NCBI GenBank assembly: GCA_026874595.1
Contig: CM049313.1
Coordinates: 25,664,008-25,728,007, forward strand
DNA from: Sipunculus nudus
Lineage: Eukaryota > Annelida > Sipuncula > Golfingiida > Sipunculidae
Length of the DNA stretch: 64,000 nt
Reading direction: 5' to 3'
Positions 25,534 through 37,762 of the stretch are shown piece after piece. Position 1 is the first letter of the stretch. Each line of letters begins with the position of its first letter. Made by a program: the position numbers and the translations under genes. A model generated the notes under the pieces. The model did no database searches, was not told where the DNA came from, and saw only the letters and a program-made list of their open reading frames with translations.

Positions 25534-25640
25534 ATGAACTGCTTCATGCATTGGACCATTCCAGTTCCCGAGCAGTAGTGACAGTACCAGCTCTTTTAGA
25601 GACAGCAAAACAGGCTGCGGCTCGAAGCAAAACTTGTAAA
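25534..25640 (+). CDS. Acyl-CoA ligase exon (after YTA motif)
   Basis: An exon of 107 nt between TTCTTCAG and GTGAGT. Two bases complete the split codon, then 35 codons end cleanly at AAA (phase 0 out). It encodes DELLHALDHSSSRAVVTVPA and LLETAKQAAARSKTCK. This is the segment after NPxYT in 4CL-like enzymes (ELxxxLxxSxAKxVVT), part of the N-terminal domain before the phosphate-binding loop. The join to both neighbours keeps the frame. Short but convincing in context. Confidence 0.88.
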
Positions 25641-25849
25641 GTGAGTCTGTCATCTTAATTATATCAAGACATACACTACACTACATTTTAGTGTTTTATT
25701 TTCATTTATTTTATAAGTTATGCAAAAAAGATAAGTATGGTGCCATCAGGCTATGTGACCCTGTTTTACTTAGAAATATCACAGATTCTGCCGTTGATTA
25801 TCAAACTTTTTAAAGTAGTAGATAATTTGTCATTGTTACGGCCTCACTT

Positions 25850-26560
25850 GACAAGCAGTGCTCTATAGTGATCACCGTGTCAGTCCGTCCATCCGTACTT
25901 CCGTCCTTCCGTCAGTGACACTTTCTTTAACGCGCGATAACTCAACAATCTACTGCAGCTTTCCCAAATTCACAGGGATGATTTGAACCTATGAGGGCTC
26001 CAGACCTATTGAATTATAGACCTGTCTGAATTCCAATATGGCCACCACATCTCAATCTCTGATTTTATATCGCGCATGATAACTCTACAACAACATACTT
26101 CAGCTTTCCCAAATTCACAGGGATGATTGGTACCTATGAGGGCTCCAGACCTATTGAATTACAGACCTGTTGGATTTCCATTATGGCCGCCACAGACCGA
26201 TCACTGATATTCTTTCACACACTATAACTTAATAACAACATTACTGCAGCTTCCCCAATTTCACAGGGATCATTGGTACCTATGAGGGCTCCAGACCTAT
26301 TGTATTACAGACTTGCTCAAAATCAAATATGGCTAACAGACTACATTCAGTGATTTTCTATTGCACATTTTTTTCACACATATCTTCTTAAAATAATATT
26401 AGATTCAGTAGGATTTTTCCCTCATGCATATTGATAAATACCTGTAACTGTTTGTCATATTTTTCAAATTTAACTTGATTTTTCACCCATATGTAAACTA
26501 GTCCAGCACTAGCAGAAGTGCGGGGCCCTTTGAGGACCATTGTCCGACCACATCTAGTTG
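25850..26560 (+). repeat. Dispersed repeat with three ~147-bp units, intron 2
   Basis: CTGCAGCTTTCCCAAATTC, then ACAGGGATGATT, TATGAGGGCTCCAGACC and TATTGAATTA recur three times (about 25955, 26095, 26245). They are preceded by a CCGT-rich run near 25888 and followed by GCACTAGCAGAAGTGC at about 26504. The structure (microsatellite, core repeats, terminal inverted motif) resembles the other pearl-like elements, but the ends are not clear. Confidence 0.6.
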
Positions 26561-26592
26561 TGTGTTAGTTTGATCACTGCTTGATATTACAG

Positions 26593-26792
26593 GATATTAT
26601 CGTGTTTGGAGAAGGGGAGGGGGCCATTCCTTTCTCAGTGTTAATGAATGATGACGGGAGCTCATTTCCTACCAGTGTTGACATAAAGCCACATGACCTG
26701 ATGGCATTGCCCTACTCCAGCGGAACCACCGGTCTGCCTAAAGGTGTCATGCTGACCAATTACTGTGTCAATGCAAACATAGAACAGCTCAG
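26593..26792 (+). CDS. Acyl-CoA ligase exon with AMP-binding P-loop
   Basis: An exon of 200 nt from TTACAG|GATATT to CTCAG|GTAAGT (consensus donor), phase 0 in and phase 2 out. It encodes [17 protein letters not shown], a variable stretch, then [20 protein letters not shown] and [26 protein letters not shown] is the A3/P-loop signature of ANL adenylating enzymes and binds ATP phosphates. [12 protein letters not shown] is the helix that follows it in 4CL/luciferase relatives. All key residues of the loop (SGTTG, PKG) are present, so this exon looks functional. Confidence 0.95.
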
Positions 26793-26939
26793 GTAAGTGA
26801 CCAAAGACACACTCATTTTATAATAAATTTACATATCACAGAATTATTGTAATTAATGGTTGTGCACCAATTCAAAATACTGCTAATATAGTTTTTTCGA
26901 AAAAGTTCTTGAGTAATCACTGTATGATTGAGAACTCCT

Positions 26940-28850
26940 CAAGTGGCTCTTTGTGGGTGTTTCGACCAAGAGACTGAGATTTCCTCAAGAGGCTCTTTGT
27001 GGGTGTTTTGACCATGGGACTCAGAACTCCCCTAGAGGCTCTGTGGGTGTTTTGACCATGAGACTGAGATCTCCCCTAGAGGCTCTTTGTGGTTGTATTG
27101 ACCATGAGACTGAGAACTTCCCTAGAGGCTCTTTGTGGGTGTTTTGACCATGAGACTGAGATCTCCCCTAGAGGGACTTTGTGGGTGTTTTGACCATAGG
27201 ACTGAGATCTCCCCTAGAGGCTCTTTGTGGGTGTTTTGACCATGAGACTGAGATCTCCCCTAGAGGCTCTTTGAGGTTGTATTGACCATGAGACTGAGAA
27301 CTCCCATAGAGGTACTGTGTGGGTGTTTTGACCATGGGACTGAGATCTCCCCTAGAGGCTCTTTGTGGGTGTTTTGACCATGGGACTGAGATCTCCCCTA
27401 GAGGCTCTTTGTGGGTGTTTTGACCATGAGACTTAGATCTACCCTAGAGGCTCTTTGTGGGTGTTTTGACCATGGGACTGAGATCTCCCTTAGAGGCTCT
27501 TTGTGGTTGTATTGACCATGAGACTGAGAACTCCCGTAGAGGTACTTTGTGGGTGTTTTGACCATGGGACTGAGATCTCCCCTAGAGGCTCTTTGTGGGT
27601 GTTTTGACCATGGGACTGAGATCTCCCCTAGAGGCTCTTTGTGGGTGTTTTGACCATGAGACTTAGATCTATCCTAGAGGCTCTGTAGGTGTTTTGACCA
27701 TGGGACTGAGATCTCCCTTAGAGGCTCTTTGTGGTTGTATTGACCATGAGACTGAGAACTCCCGTAGAGGTACTTTGTGGGTGTTTTGACCATGGGACTG
27801 AGATCTCCCCTAGAGGTTCTTTGTGGGTGTTTTGACCATAAGACTGAGATCTACTCTAGAGGCTCTGTGGGTGTTTTGACCAACGGACTGAGATCTCCCC
27901 TAGAGGCTCTTTGTGGTTGTATTAACCATGAGACTGAGAACTCCCGTAGAGGTACTTTGTGCGTGTTTTGACCATGAGACTGAGATCTACCCTAGAGGCT
28001 CTGTGGGTGTTTTGACCATGGGACTGAGATCTCCCCTAGAGGCTCTTTGTGGTTGTATTGACCATGAGACTGAGAACTCCTGTAGAGGCACTTTGTGGGT
28101 GTTTTGACCATGAGACTGAGATCTCCCCTAGAGGCTCTTTGTGGGTGTTTTGACCATGGGACAGAGATCTCCCCTAGAGGCTCTTTGTGGTTGTATTGAT
28201 CATGAGACTGAGAACTCCCATAGAGGTACTTTGTGGGTGTTTTGACCATGAGACTGAGATCTCCCCTAGAGGCTCTTTGTGGGTGTTTTGACCATGGGAC
28301 TCAGAACTCCCCTAGAGGCTCTGTGGGTGTTTTGACCATGGGACTGAGATCTCCCCTAGAGGCTCTTTGAGGTTGTATTGACCATGAGACTGAGAACTCC
28401 TGTAGAGGTACTTTGTGGGTGTTTTGACCATGGGACTGAGATCTCCCCTAGAGGCTCTGTGGGTGTTTTGACCATGGGACTGAGATCTCCCCTAGAGGCT
28501 CTGTGGGTGTTTTGACCATGAGACTGAGATCTCCCCTAGAGGCTCTTTGTGGGTGTTTTGACCATGAGACTGAAATCTCCCCTAGAGGCTCTCTGTGGTT
28601 GTATTGACCATGAGACTGAGAACTCCCGTATAGGTACTTTGTGGGTGTTTTGACCATGGGACTGAGATCTCCCCTAGAGGCTCTTTTGTGGGTGTTTTGA
28701 CCATGAGACTGAGATCTACCCTAGAGGCTCTTTGTGGGTGTTTTGACCATGAGACTGAGATCTCCCCTAGAAGCTGTTTGTTGGTGTTTTGACCATGAGA
28801 CTGAGAACTCTACTAGAAGTTCTTTGTGGGTGTATTGACCAAGACCATGA
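26940..28850 (+). repeat. ~46-bp minisatellite in intron 3, about 41 units
   Basis: The unit is GACCATGRGACTGAGATCTC, CCCTAGAGGCTCTTTGTG, GGTGTTTT. Some units lose 3 bp (CTCTGTGGG for CTCTTTGTGGG) and some carry GAGAACTCCCGTAGAGGTAC or GTTGTATT, giving ordered blocks of variants. Several frames stay open across it on both strands because stops are scarce in the unit; these are not genes. Confidence 0.95.
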
Positions 28851-29456
28851 CAATGAGACCATTGACCTTTATTTTGAAGGTCAAATCAGCTGAAGTAAAC
28901 TTTTAAGTCCTGCATATGTATCAGTCAAAATTGATGCACAAGTTGTTTCCGACAAGTTCTCTGAGGAGTTTGAATCATTGGTCTGTGCAGGTTGTATAAG
29001 AGAAGAATAAAACAAGGTCAAGGTCAATATTTTTCAGTCTTCACATATGTGTTACCCATTGCTTAAGTAAGAATCCTGTCATCATTGGTGTTGGAAGGTC
29101 CAGTTCTTCAAACTGATTCTTCAGAAATCTTAATCTACTTGTATAATCACATCTAAAGTAAAGCTCAATTTGGTTTTCAGATGATAAAATTTCTGTTGAG
29201 AATGTAAGCCCATCTGAGCATCATGACCTATAGATCACCTAGTCATTTTGTTCACAGACTTAACTTTCCTTCAGTGGTACCCTGGAAGAAAGAATGTAAC
29301 AACAAACTTTGTTGAATGCTTAATCGTTTTCTTTCTCTAAATTATCATTCTGTGTCACAAGTCACAGTCATCAGCTGAGTGCCATGACCCATGGGTCACT
29401 TGTTAGTGGTACAATTCAGCAGTATGTGGCAAGTAACAACATTCTTGGCTTTGCAG
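28851..29456 (+). other. End of intron 3, with a family-P 3' terminus
   Basis: TCAGCTGAGTGCC, the palindromic TGACCCATGGGTCA and CTTGT end at 29403, giving a family-P 3' end. The 5' end of that copy is not clear. The intron ends GGCTTTGCAG at 29456. Confidence 0.6.
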
Positions 29457-29631
29457 ACAAGAGGATGCCCTGGGTTATAAGCGCGGAGATGTTTTCATCG
29501 GAATTCTTCCATTCTTCCATATATACGGCCAGGTAGTGGTACTTTTTACAGGCCTGGCAGCAGGAGCAAAAATAGTCACTTTACCAAGCTTTGAACCAGA
29601 AAGATTCCTCCAGCTGATACAGGAGCACAAG
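29457..29631 (+). CDS. Acyl-CoA ligase exon (LPFFHIYG motif)
   Basis: An exon of 175 nt from TTTGCAG|ACAAG to CACAAG|GTGAGA. One base completes the split Arg codon, and it ends in phase 0. It encodes RQEDALGYKRGDVFIGILPF, then FHIYGQVVVLFTGLAAGAKI and VTLPSFEPERFLQLIQEHK. LPFFHIYG is the A4-type motif of 4CL-like ligases, where the aromatic/His residues sit at the adenylate and acyl pocket; GLAAGAKIVTLPxFEPERFL is typical of what follows. The downstream intron starts at once with an ACACACAGTG-type array. Confidence 0.93.
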
Positions 29632-29812
29632 GTGAGAACACACACAGTGTGAGAGCACACATACACAGTGTAGAACACACACACACAGTGGAGAACACAC
29701 ACACACAGTGGAGAACACACACACAGTGTAAGCACACACAGTGTTGGAACTAACACATAGTGTAAGCACACACAGACAGTGTTAAAAAACACACACAGTG
29801 TAACAGGGTAGA
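29632..29812 (+). repeat. (ACACACAGTG)-type minisatellite at intron 4 start
   Basis: GAGAACACACACACAGTG-like units of 12-20 bp repeat directly after the donor GTGAGA. CA-rich and non-coding. Confidence 0.85.
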
Positions 29813-29963
29813 CTTCCATACCTCCTCATGTGTTCAGCACCAATAGACCTGTTGAAGAGAATAGTATTCCCTCTGTTCATGTCATGAGGGGCTGTCTTAG
29901 TAAAGTCTGCTAGAGGTCACTTTGGTATGCTTCATTTACTCTTGCTATCTAAAGTCAACTAAT

Positions 29964-30865
29964 TGTATCCGCCAAAACGAAGTTTTGCGGATACTATGTT
30001 TTTGTCCGGGTTCTGCCGCCGCCGCCCATTCATTTCCAGACAACTCCTCTGAGACTACTGGACAGATTTTTCCAAAACTTACATAAATTGTCGGGTCACA
30101 TGTGAACTGGTGCCTAACCAATTGACCTTGACCTTTCCTCTCTGCCCAATGTCTGTTTGTGCGTCTGTTTCAACACATAGACCCACATATCTCGGGAACC
30201 GTTTGACCAATCAGGAAAAACATTTTGTACAAATGTAGCCCTTGGAGAGCTTTATAACATACACAAAAAATGGTGGCACCACCTGCAACCATGTTTGCAC
30301 AGTGTCCATCTATTCATCTGCCTTGGGTTAAAATCACTCATATCTCTGCAGTGGTTTGACTAATTCATCTAAAAAGTATGGCATGCGTATACATCCCTCA
30401 TAGCTTTCTTGATTTTATGACAACTGGCGCCACCTATAATCATGTTCACGCTGCAGACATTAATGCTTATATCTCCGGACTCGTTTGACCTATCAGGAAA
30501 AAATTTTTTATACAAATGTAGCCCTTGGATAGCTTTATAATACACACAAAAAAATGGTGGCGCCACCTGCAACCATGTTTGCCAAGTGTCCATCTGTTCA
30601 TCTGCCTTGGGTTAAAATCACTCATATCTCTGCAGTGGTTTGACTTTTCCACCTGAAATTTTGCATGTGTATACATCTCGGATAGTTTCTCGTTCAAATG
30701 ACAGGTGGCGCCACCTACAGTCATGTTTACGTGGCAAATGTCCATTTTAATATGTAACACATGTAACTCTATTTCCCCTTGCCACTCAATCCATGCCTCA
30801 TTTCACCCGTCCTACTCTGATTTTGGCGGATACATGTAGTCGCTTGTCGACTACCCGTATTCTAG
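29964..30865 (+). mobile_element. Helentron-like element, family H1, copy A
   Basis: The 5' end is TGTATCCGCCAAAAC, then GAAGTTTTGCGGATA; TCCGC-AAAAC can fold on GTTTTGCGGA. It is followed by CCGCCGCCGCC. The 3' end has GCGGATACA (inverse of the 5' tip), the hairpin GTAGTCG-CTTGT-CGACTAC, then CCGTATTCTAG. Two internal cassettes carry CATATCTCTGCAGTG and TGGTGGCGCCACCTGC. No ORF of interest. Present in four near-complete copies here (also 34383, 47281 and 56784), always in this orientation. Confidence 0.75.
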
Positions 30866-30952
30866 TTTAACATTACACAAGTTTCTGTATGATCATGTGT
30901 CAATCTGCTGGATATGAATTTTAGTTATCTTTGTATTCTTCTCTATGATTTT
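30866..30952. other. Short spacer between two elements
   Basis: AT-rich and nothing recognised. Confidence 0.4.
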
Positions 30953-31663
30953 TAGCTCAGCTGAATGAAAGTCATCTGAGCTATAGCGATCACTCTTTGT
31001 CTTTTGTCTGTCTGTCTATCGATCTGTCCGTCCATTAACCAGGCAAAAATTGTAACTATTGCATCAAGAATTTTCTAACTTGACATCAAGGGATTTCCAT
31101 GAAAATTCTTCTAGAAAACCTGAAAATAGGTCTCTATTATCCATGTCCTTTGAGCTTTGGGGCTTGTAAGTACCCCCAGAATAATTAAAAAATTGATACA
31201 AAAGCTCTAGTATCAGAATAACTAATGCAAGTCACCATTAATTTTTACATGCATATTGATCATGGAGTGTTTCATCAGTTCCTGCGGACTGGTGGCCCCA
31301 CCTGTATATTTTATAATTTTACACATTTTCTCTATTTTTTAGATGTGGTTGTCTGTTAACAGGGACACAACCATTGGACCTAGATTCTTTTTTCTTGAGA
31401 TCCAGGGAGGTCCATGAAAATGTCCTGGGAAACCTCAAATAATGTCACTGTGACCTGTATTCTGCAAGCTGTGTGGAAGAACATGATTTTAAAACTATTA
31501 GATTAGCACAAATGGTAGCAGCTGGGTGTAGAATAAGGTCACTGTAATCCGGCCATATCTAAGGTCTATTGGCAAAATACATGATTTTGAGCAGTCTGGG
31601 AGTCAAGTTACCATTGTTCAAGGTTCCTATTCATCTGAGTGTCATGACCCATGGGCCACTTGC
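30953..31663 (+). mobile_element. Pearl-like element (family P), 711-bp short copy
   Basis: The 5' TAGCTCAGCTGAATGAAAG with TCATCTGAGCTATAG folds on itself, then GTCTGTCTGTCTATCG. The 3' end has TCATCTGAGTG, TGACCCATGGGCCA and CTTGC. It lacks the middle of the 1.9-kb copy at 3981. Non-coding. Confidence 0.65.
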
Positions 31664-33563
31664 TCTGTTAAACACTAAAGAAGAAAACTATTTAAGATCC
31701 ATCTCTTCATGTATATAAATAGGGAAATGTGTACATAAATCAGTAAATGTTCAGAAAAGAGCAGCATGGGGGGCCATGATAAAATAGAATGAACGTCAAA
31801 GGAAAGAACCTGTATAGAATGATATAGTTATGGTGGCATGAAGTATGTCAGGCTGTTGAATTTTTAAGCAGGAAGCTACTAGCTCGTCTAATGAGTATGG
31901 CTGTTAGCAGTAAATAATCTCTTGTTGATGAATCATTGCACATGCATGGATCCTAAATCCTCATTTACATTTAAGAAAATATTTGTATCCCCAACAAAGT
32001 CCGGGATACTGTGGTTTTAACTGTAGAGAGATTACTCAAAAAATATTTCACATATTTTTATTAAACATAATGTGTGCATAGATATGGGTGAGAGAGCAAA
32101 ACATATTTAAACTGGAGTCATGACCTTTAGTTGATGAGTGACCTTAAACTTGAATCACACAAAATCTTAAATATTTTTTAAATATATCAAGAAAGGTTGC
32201 ATGATTGGCTGAAGAAATTGGATAGCTTAGGTCAGACTTTTCACGTGAAACCACCAAAAACCACAAAAGTCACAGAAAATCAACAAAAAACACTGGTTTT
32301 CTGTGAATTGTCCAACCTGATAGCTTTGTCTTTTACAGGACACTTGTGGTGCCCTCTGTTATCCATTTCACATTTTTGCACCTGTTAATATCCCATCATT
32401 ACCACTTGACAGTAGTATTGGTTCTATATAACTTATATATAGATTTCATCTATGCATATGCATAGATATGGGTACCTAGTAATAGGATGAAATCTGATTA
32501 AATTTGGGGTCATGACCTATACTATGAGAGAGGCCTTGGCCTTGAATATTTTCATATTTGTGGATAACAAACAAAAACATTTTATTTCTTAAGTGGATGG
32601 ATTGATTTTTCTGAAAATCCAAAGCTGTCAGATGATAAGTTGTCATAAGTTTTGAAAACAAGTGTTCTTGACCTTAAAGGTCAAATCTGCAACAATTATT
32701 CAGTTTTGGTGAACCCCATAACTTTTGAAGTACAGCATATTTTTACTTCAAATCTGATACACAAATTGTTTCCACAAATATCTAAGACCATGTTTGAAGA
32801 CTGCTGAACTTGAGCTAATTAATCAGATGCAGGGTCCCACTCCAGGTCAATGGAAGTCAGCTATGCCAGGGTTTCTGATTTGTTACAGTCACTGGGGGAG
32901 ATCCCCTGCTGTGACAGGTGTACAGTTATTCTCATATCACCACCCCAATCATCACCCCCCCCCCCCCCCCCTCCCCCGCAAACCCAACCCACCAAGTGTT
33001 ATGCAGTAATTGTTATTGTTTTCACTGTAATGCTGTTTCCACTCTGATATGCAAAAACTTTCCTTAAAAAGTAATTCAAGGTGTAATCCAGAAGATGCAA
33101 TGTTGTGTAATGTAGCATGTTTAAAGAAATTAAATTTCTTTTAAATGATTTTAACAAATATTATTGAACCCATCAGTATGCTTAAATTTATAAAATATGA
33201 AGCACATTATGGATGAAATAAAGAAAAAATTAAAAATGGTGAAATCTAAATCAAGTATTATTTTTAGATATTTATTGTTTTGCAGATTTAAAAGATATAT
33301 TTTTGTAGTAAAAAATAAATAAACATTTGTATGCATAATGTGGTGTTATATGACAAGATTGAGATTTATGTTGATGCAATTGAGAATTATGATTCAACTT
33401 TTATATTCAGATATATATGATATATTGGAAATGTATAGGATTATAAACTTAAATTAAAAAAAAAATTGATATAATAAGAAATTGACGATTTAATACAAAC
33501 ATTTGTTCATTATTTTCTTGCCTCAGCAGAATTTGAGATCAGGCTTTGTTTGCCCTGTTTTAT
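31664..33563 (+). other. Intron 4: H2 fragment and family-P middle part
   Basis: An H2-type start TGTATCCCCAACAAAG is at about 31985, followed by a decayed 326-bp-type unit to about 32640. From about 32824 to 33563 the sequence parallels family P (about 4738-5490 in the complete copy), including a C17 tract at 32955-32971, and stops at GTTTTAT where the next P element is inserted. No gene is seen. Confidence 0.55.
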
Positions 33564-34382
33564 TAGCTCAGCTGACTTTCAGTCATGCTGGGCTATAGTG
33601 ATGGGTCTTTGTCTGTCGTCCTTCCGTCTGTCCGTCCGGCCGGCTGTCCGTCCGTTAGCAGGGCACAAATCGTAATGGGGTGTTATGGGGTGTGTTTGCA
33701 CCCCCCAGAAATAATTCTTTTAGCGAAAATTTTCATCCCAAACCTTCCATCTTTCACATACAGCTCACCTACCAACGAGGGAAGAATCATAATTATTTTG
33801 AGGTCAAAGGTCAAGGTCACAGAACCAACTTCATTGAAAAGCCTGTGGATGCATTTTAAGCCAAACCTTTCATCCCAATTCTTTGATCTTTCACATATAG
33901 CTCACCTACTAAGTGGGAGAAGAATCCTATAGATGTTGAGTTCACAAGGTCAAAGGTCAGGGCCACAGGATCCACTTCTTTGAAAAGGTTGTGGACACAT
34001 TTCAACCTAGACCTTTCATTCCAAACCTTTCAGCACTGATATCGCTTCTCTGCCAACAGGGGAAAAGACCTGTTGATTTTGAGGTCAAAGGTCAAGTTCA
34101 CAGCACCCTCTTTTCGTGGAGTCATTTTCAGGCAAACTTTTCAATCTATACTTTTCATCTGTCATATATGGCTTACTTACCAATAGGGGAAGAAGCCTAT
34201 TGAAGTTGAGTTCAAAAGGTCAAAGGTCAAGGTCACAATATTGTTCTAAATGCTTGTGAACATATTTCAAGTGAAACTGTTCAACCCAAACCTTCAGTCT
34301 TTTACATATGCCACATCTGTGCATCACTCCATGTGATTCAAACTTCATATTTATGGGTCTTTTTGCATGATAAATAACTAAT

Positions 34383-35635
34383 TGTATCCGCCAAAACAGA
34401 GTTTTGCGGATACTATGTTTTCAGCTGCACGCCGCCGCCGCCGCCACGTAGGTGTCCTGAGAACTCCTCCGTAACCGCTGGGCGGAATTTTACAAAACCC
34501 GGGATTATGTTCCGGTCACATGTTAACTGCTTGCCTCTGATTTTGTTTTGACCTCTGACCTTTCCTCTGCGCTCTGCGTCCGTTTGTGCGTCTGTTTCCA
34601 CACATAAACCCACATATCTCGGGAACCGTTTGACCAATCAGGAAAATTTTTTGCACAAATGTAGCCCTTGGAGAGCTTTATAACATACACAAAAATGGTG
34701 GCGCCACCTGCAACCATGTTTGCACAGTGTCCATCTGTTCGTCTGCCTTTGGTTAAAATCACTCATATCTCTGCAGTGACTTGACTAATTCACCTGATAT
34801 TCGGCATGCGTAAACATCCTGGATAGCTTTTCTGATTTTATGACAGGTGGCGCCACCTACATTCACATTTACGCTGCAGACATCCAAGCTCATATCTCGG
34901 GAACCGTTTGACCGATCAGGAAAATTTTTTTGCACAAATGTAGCCCTTGGAGAGCTTTATAACATACACAAAAAATGGTGGCGCCACCTGCAACTATGTT
35001 TGCACAGTGTCCATCTGTTCGTCTGCCTTGGGTTAAAATCACTCATATCTCTGCAGTGACTTGACTAATTCACCTGAAATTCAGCATGCGCATACATCCT
35101 GGATAGCTTTTCTGATTTTATGACAGGTGGCGCCACCTACGTTCACGATTACGCTGCAGACATCCAAGCTCATATCTCTGGAACCGTTTGACCGATTGGG
35201 CCAAAATTTTGCATGTGTATAGATCTCACATAGCTCTTTATCATACGCAAAACTGGTGGCGCCACCTGCAGCCATTTTCGCACAGCTCCTGTCTGTTTGT
35301 CTGCCATGGGATAAAATCACTCATATCTCGGCAGTGGTTTGACATATCTGCCTAAAATTTTGCAGGTTTATACATCCCCGACAGCTCTCTTGATTTTATG
35401 ACAGGTGGCGCCACCTGCATTCTAGTTTATGCAGCAGACATCCAAGCTCATATCTTTGGAACCGTTTGACCGATTGGGCCAAAGTTTTGCATGTGTATAG
35501 TTCTCACATAGCTCTTTATCATACTAATATGCAACACTCTATTTCCCCTTGCCACTCAATCCATGCCTCACTTCACCCGTTCCACTCTGATTTAGGCGGA
35601 TACACGTAGTCGCTTGTCAACTACCCGTATTCTAG
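34383..35635 (+). mobile_element. Helentron-like element, family H1, copy B
   Basis: It starts TGTATCCGCCAAAACAGAG, then TTTTGCGGATAC; the fold TCCGC-AAAAC/GTTTTGCGGA is intact. It ends GGCGGATACA, GTAGTCGCTTGTCAACTAC (hairpin with one change) and CCGTATTCTAG. It holds more internal cassettes than copy A, with AGGTGGCGCCACCT repeated near 34845, 35125 and 35402. Short minus-strand frames recur in each cassette and are not genes. Confidence 0.75.
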
Positions 35636-36649
35636 TTGATTTTGAGGTCAGCTGATCAGGAGGTTAAAGGTTGCAGGTCTAAGTTATTCACTCATTGGTT
35701 GCCAAGTAATTACACCCAGCCAGATGTAATTGGTTAGTAGTTACCCATCATTTAGAAAGAATCCAGTTGATATGTGGGCAAAAGGCCAAGGTCATAGGTC
35801 AGGTCAACTTATTTTGTAGACCATCCCAATTTTCTTGTATATATAAGCTTGCACTCCAGCTGGTACATCTCACCATGTGGCTGTAATTGTGAGTGACACT
35901 GGTGACATATGACTCCCTTTTGTATCAGGCTATTAAGTGATAAGGCTGAGTGATAAGTACTTCGTTACTGCATAACAAAACACTGTTGTTGGAATACTTC
36001 AGCCAGGAATTAACACTATGAGAGTATAGTATTAAGGTTTAGCTACTGATTTATAAGATGATGGGAACATTTTGCAGTTTATTTTATGGAATCATAGCAA
36101 TAAACTTAGTTTCCTAGATATCTGAATATTTTTATATAAATCACCACATATAAAAGCAAGTGTTTGTTCTCATAATATGTGGATGTGTACTTGATTTAGG
36201 ATGGCTTTATTTTATTACAAGACTCTTAGTCATGCTTTCTGCATTTCTTTTCTTTCAGGTTTAGCAGTTTACCAACGCTGCTGACCCCATTGAAAATCAG
36301 AGTGATAATAAAAAATATTGGACCTACACTTTTACATTTGCATATCTGTAAATCTGATATGAGTGCCTGAACATGCCTTTTGAATTGTTTTGGACATTCA
36401 TTACTGTAACATTATTTGGAGAATTTGCCCCAAGTTTGGTCTCTTATTGGAGGATGTGTGATATCAAATGTCAGACTTGTCAGAAATCCATTATGTCTGC
36501 CAGTTAGCCACCTTAGAAATCCTTTTTTCAGTGCAGTTTCAGTAATTTTCCTTCAATTTTTGGTCCGATTTAGAGAATGGTTGTTGTCTGATTTCAGACC
36601 TGTCAGAAGTCCAAAATGGCCACCAGGCAACCATCTTTAAATTCCTTTT

Positions 36650-37762
36650 CAGAGTATGCGAAATCCGTCGGTCCTGCGGACCTGACCGGCTGAAAACGTG
36701 CGGGTCCGATAAAATCTCTAATCCAGCCGGACCTGGTGTCCGTCTGTTTCCCAGCATTACATATTATTTTAATTGGAGACTAACTTTCCTTAATTTGCTT
36801 TACTGTAACTGCGTAAAATGCTCCATGTGCATTTGTTGTCATAAATTTGATGGCAAAGCGAAGGCAGAATACAGATGGCCATGATTTGCCTGTGCATTTA
36901 ATTTCTTTAAAAAGATAAAATCGCAGCCAATCAAAATTGCCATAAGAGTTACTTATGAGCCATTCAGTCCGTCAGTCTAAACAACAGCCGCTATTATTGG
37001 ATAATTTGGTTCTCAGACATTTCGCAAGATGCCAATTCGCAGCGTCAAACATGCCGTTTTGCCCCAGACGTTTTCGCGACTTCTTGTCAACGGGGCCAGG
37101 AGCCTAAATTATTTTTAAATTGAAATGAGATAATCAACCATAACTCGCCAGTTTTGTATACTTGTGTGTCAAAAAATTTATGTACTAACCCTCAGATGGG
37201 AACTATCTGCATAAGAAATTTCACACGACGTGTGCGGTGTCTTAGAATATAGTGCCCCACTGTCCTGCCAGAGGTCGTTCCTAAATCAACGTGTGCTGCG
37301 TGCGTAGCGATCAGGACATCAGGGGGCGAATTTGATTGTACAAAAAGTCATGGTTACAAAACAACATTTTAAGTTTAAACCGATCGGAAAAGCAATAAAA
37401 GATTTAACTAATACAAGCCTTATTTTTTGTATTGACACTCACTGACTGTCCATTATAAATTAAATACCCAGGCATTTTCACCATATAAAATTTCATTTTT
37501 TTTTTAATTTCCATACAACATTTCCCCTTTGAATATATTAGAGATGTTAATTTGTATTTATACTTCTCAGTATTATATGAATTATTCTCTTGACACAAGT
37601 TATTAATGATAATTTTTAATCATAGAAAAATATAATTGGGCATTAAAATATCCAATAATATACTTCGTGGCAGGTCCTGCAGAAATCTAGCAGGACCGGC
37701 TATAAGCCCTCTGCAGCAGGACCTACTGTCCTGCTGCCAACTGCAAGTTTTCGCAAACTCTG
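36650..37762. mobile_element. CAGAG-ended TIR transposon (hAT-like, non-autonomous)
   Basis: The left end CAGAGTATGCGAAATCC and the right end GTTTTCGCAAACTCTG are imperfect inverted repeats. Further in, CCGGC and CGGTCCTGC motifs also recur in inverse order. CCTTTT flanks both sides (36644-36649 and 37763-37768), a 6-bp duplication. A CAGAG tip is usual for hAT elements, but those normally give 8 bp, so the superfamily is uncertain. No transposase is seen in 1113 bp. It is more GC-rich at its ends than its surroundings. Confidence 0.65.

Noticed and set aside
26953-28107. Open frames of about 64 codons with repeated LCGCFDHETE peptides
   Set aside because: By-products of the 46-bp minisatellite; 46 is not a multiple of 3, so the peptide cannot repeat in frame.
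21960-28850. Regular arrays that could suggest a CRISPR
   Set aside because: Units are contiguous with no unique spacers and sit in introns of a eukaryotic gene.
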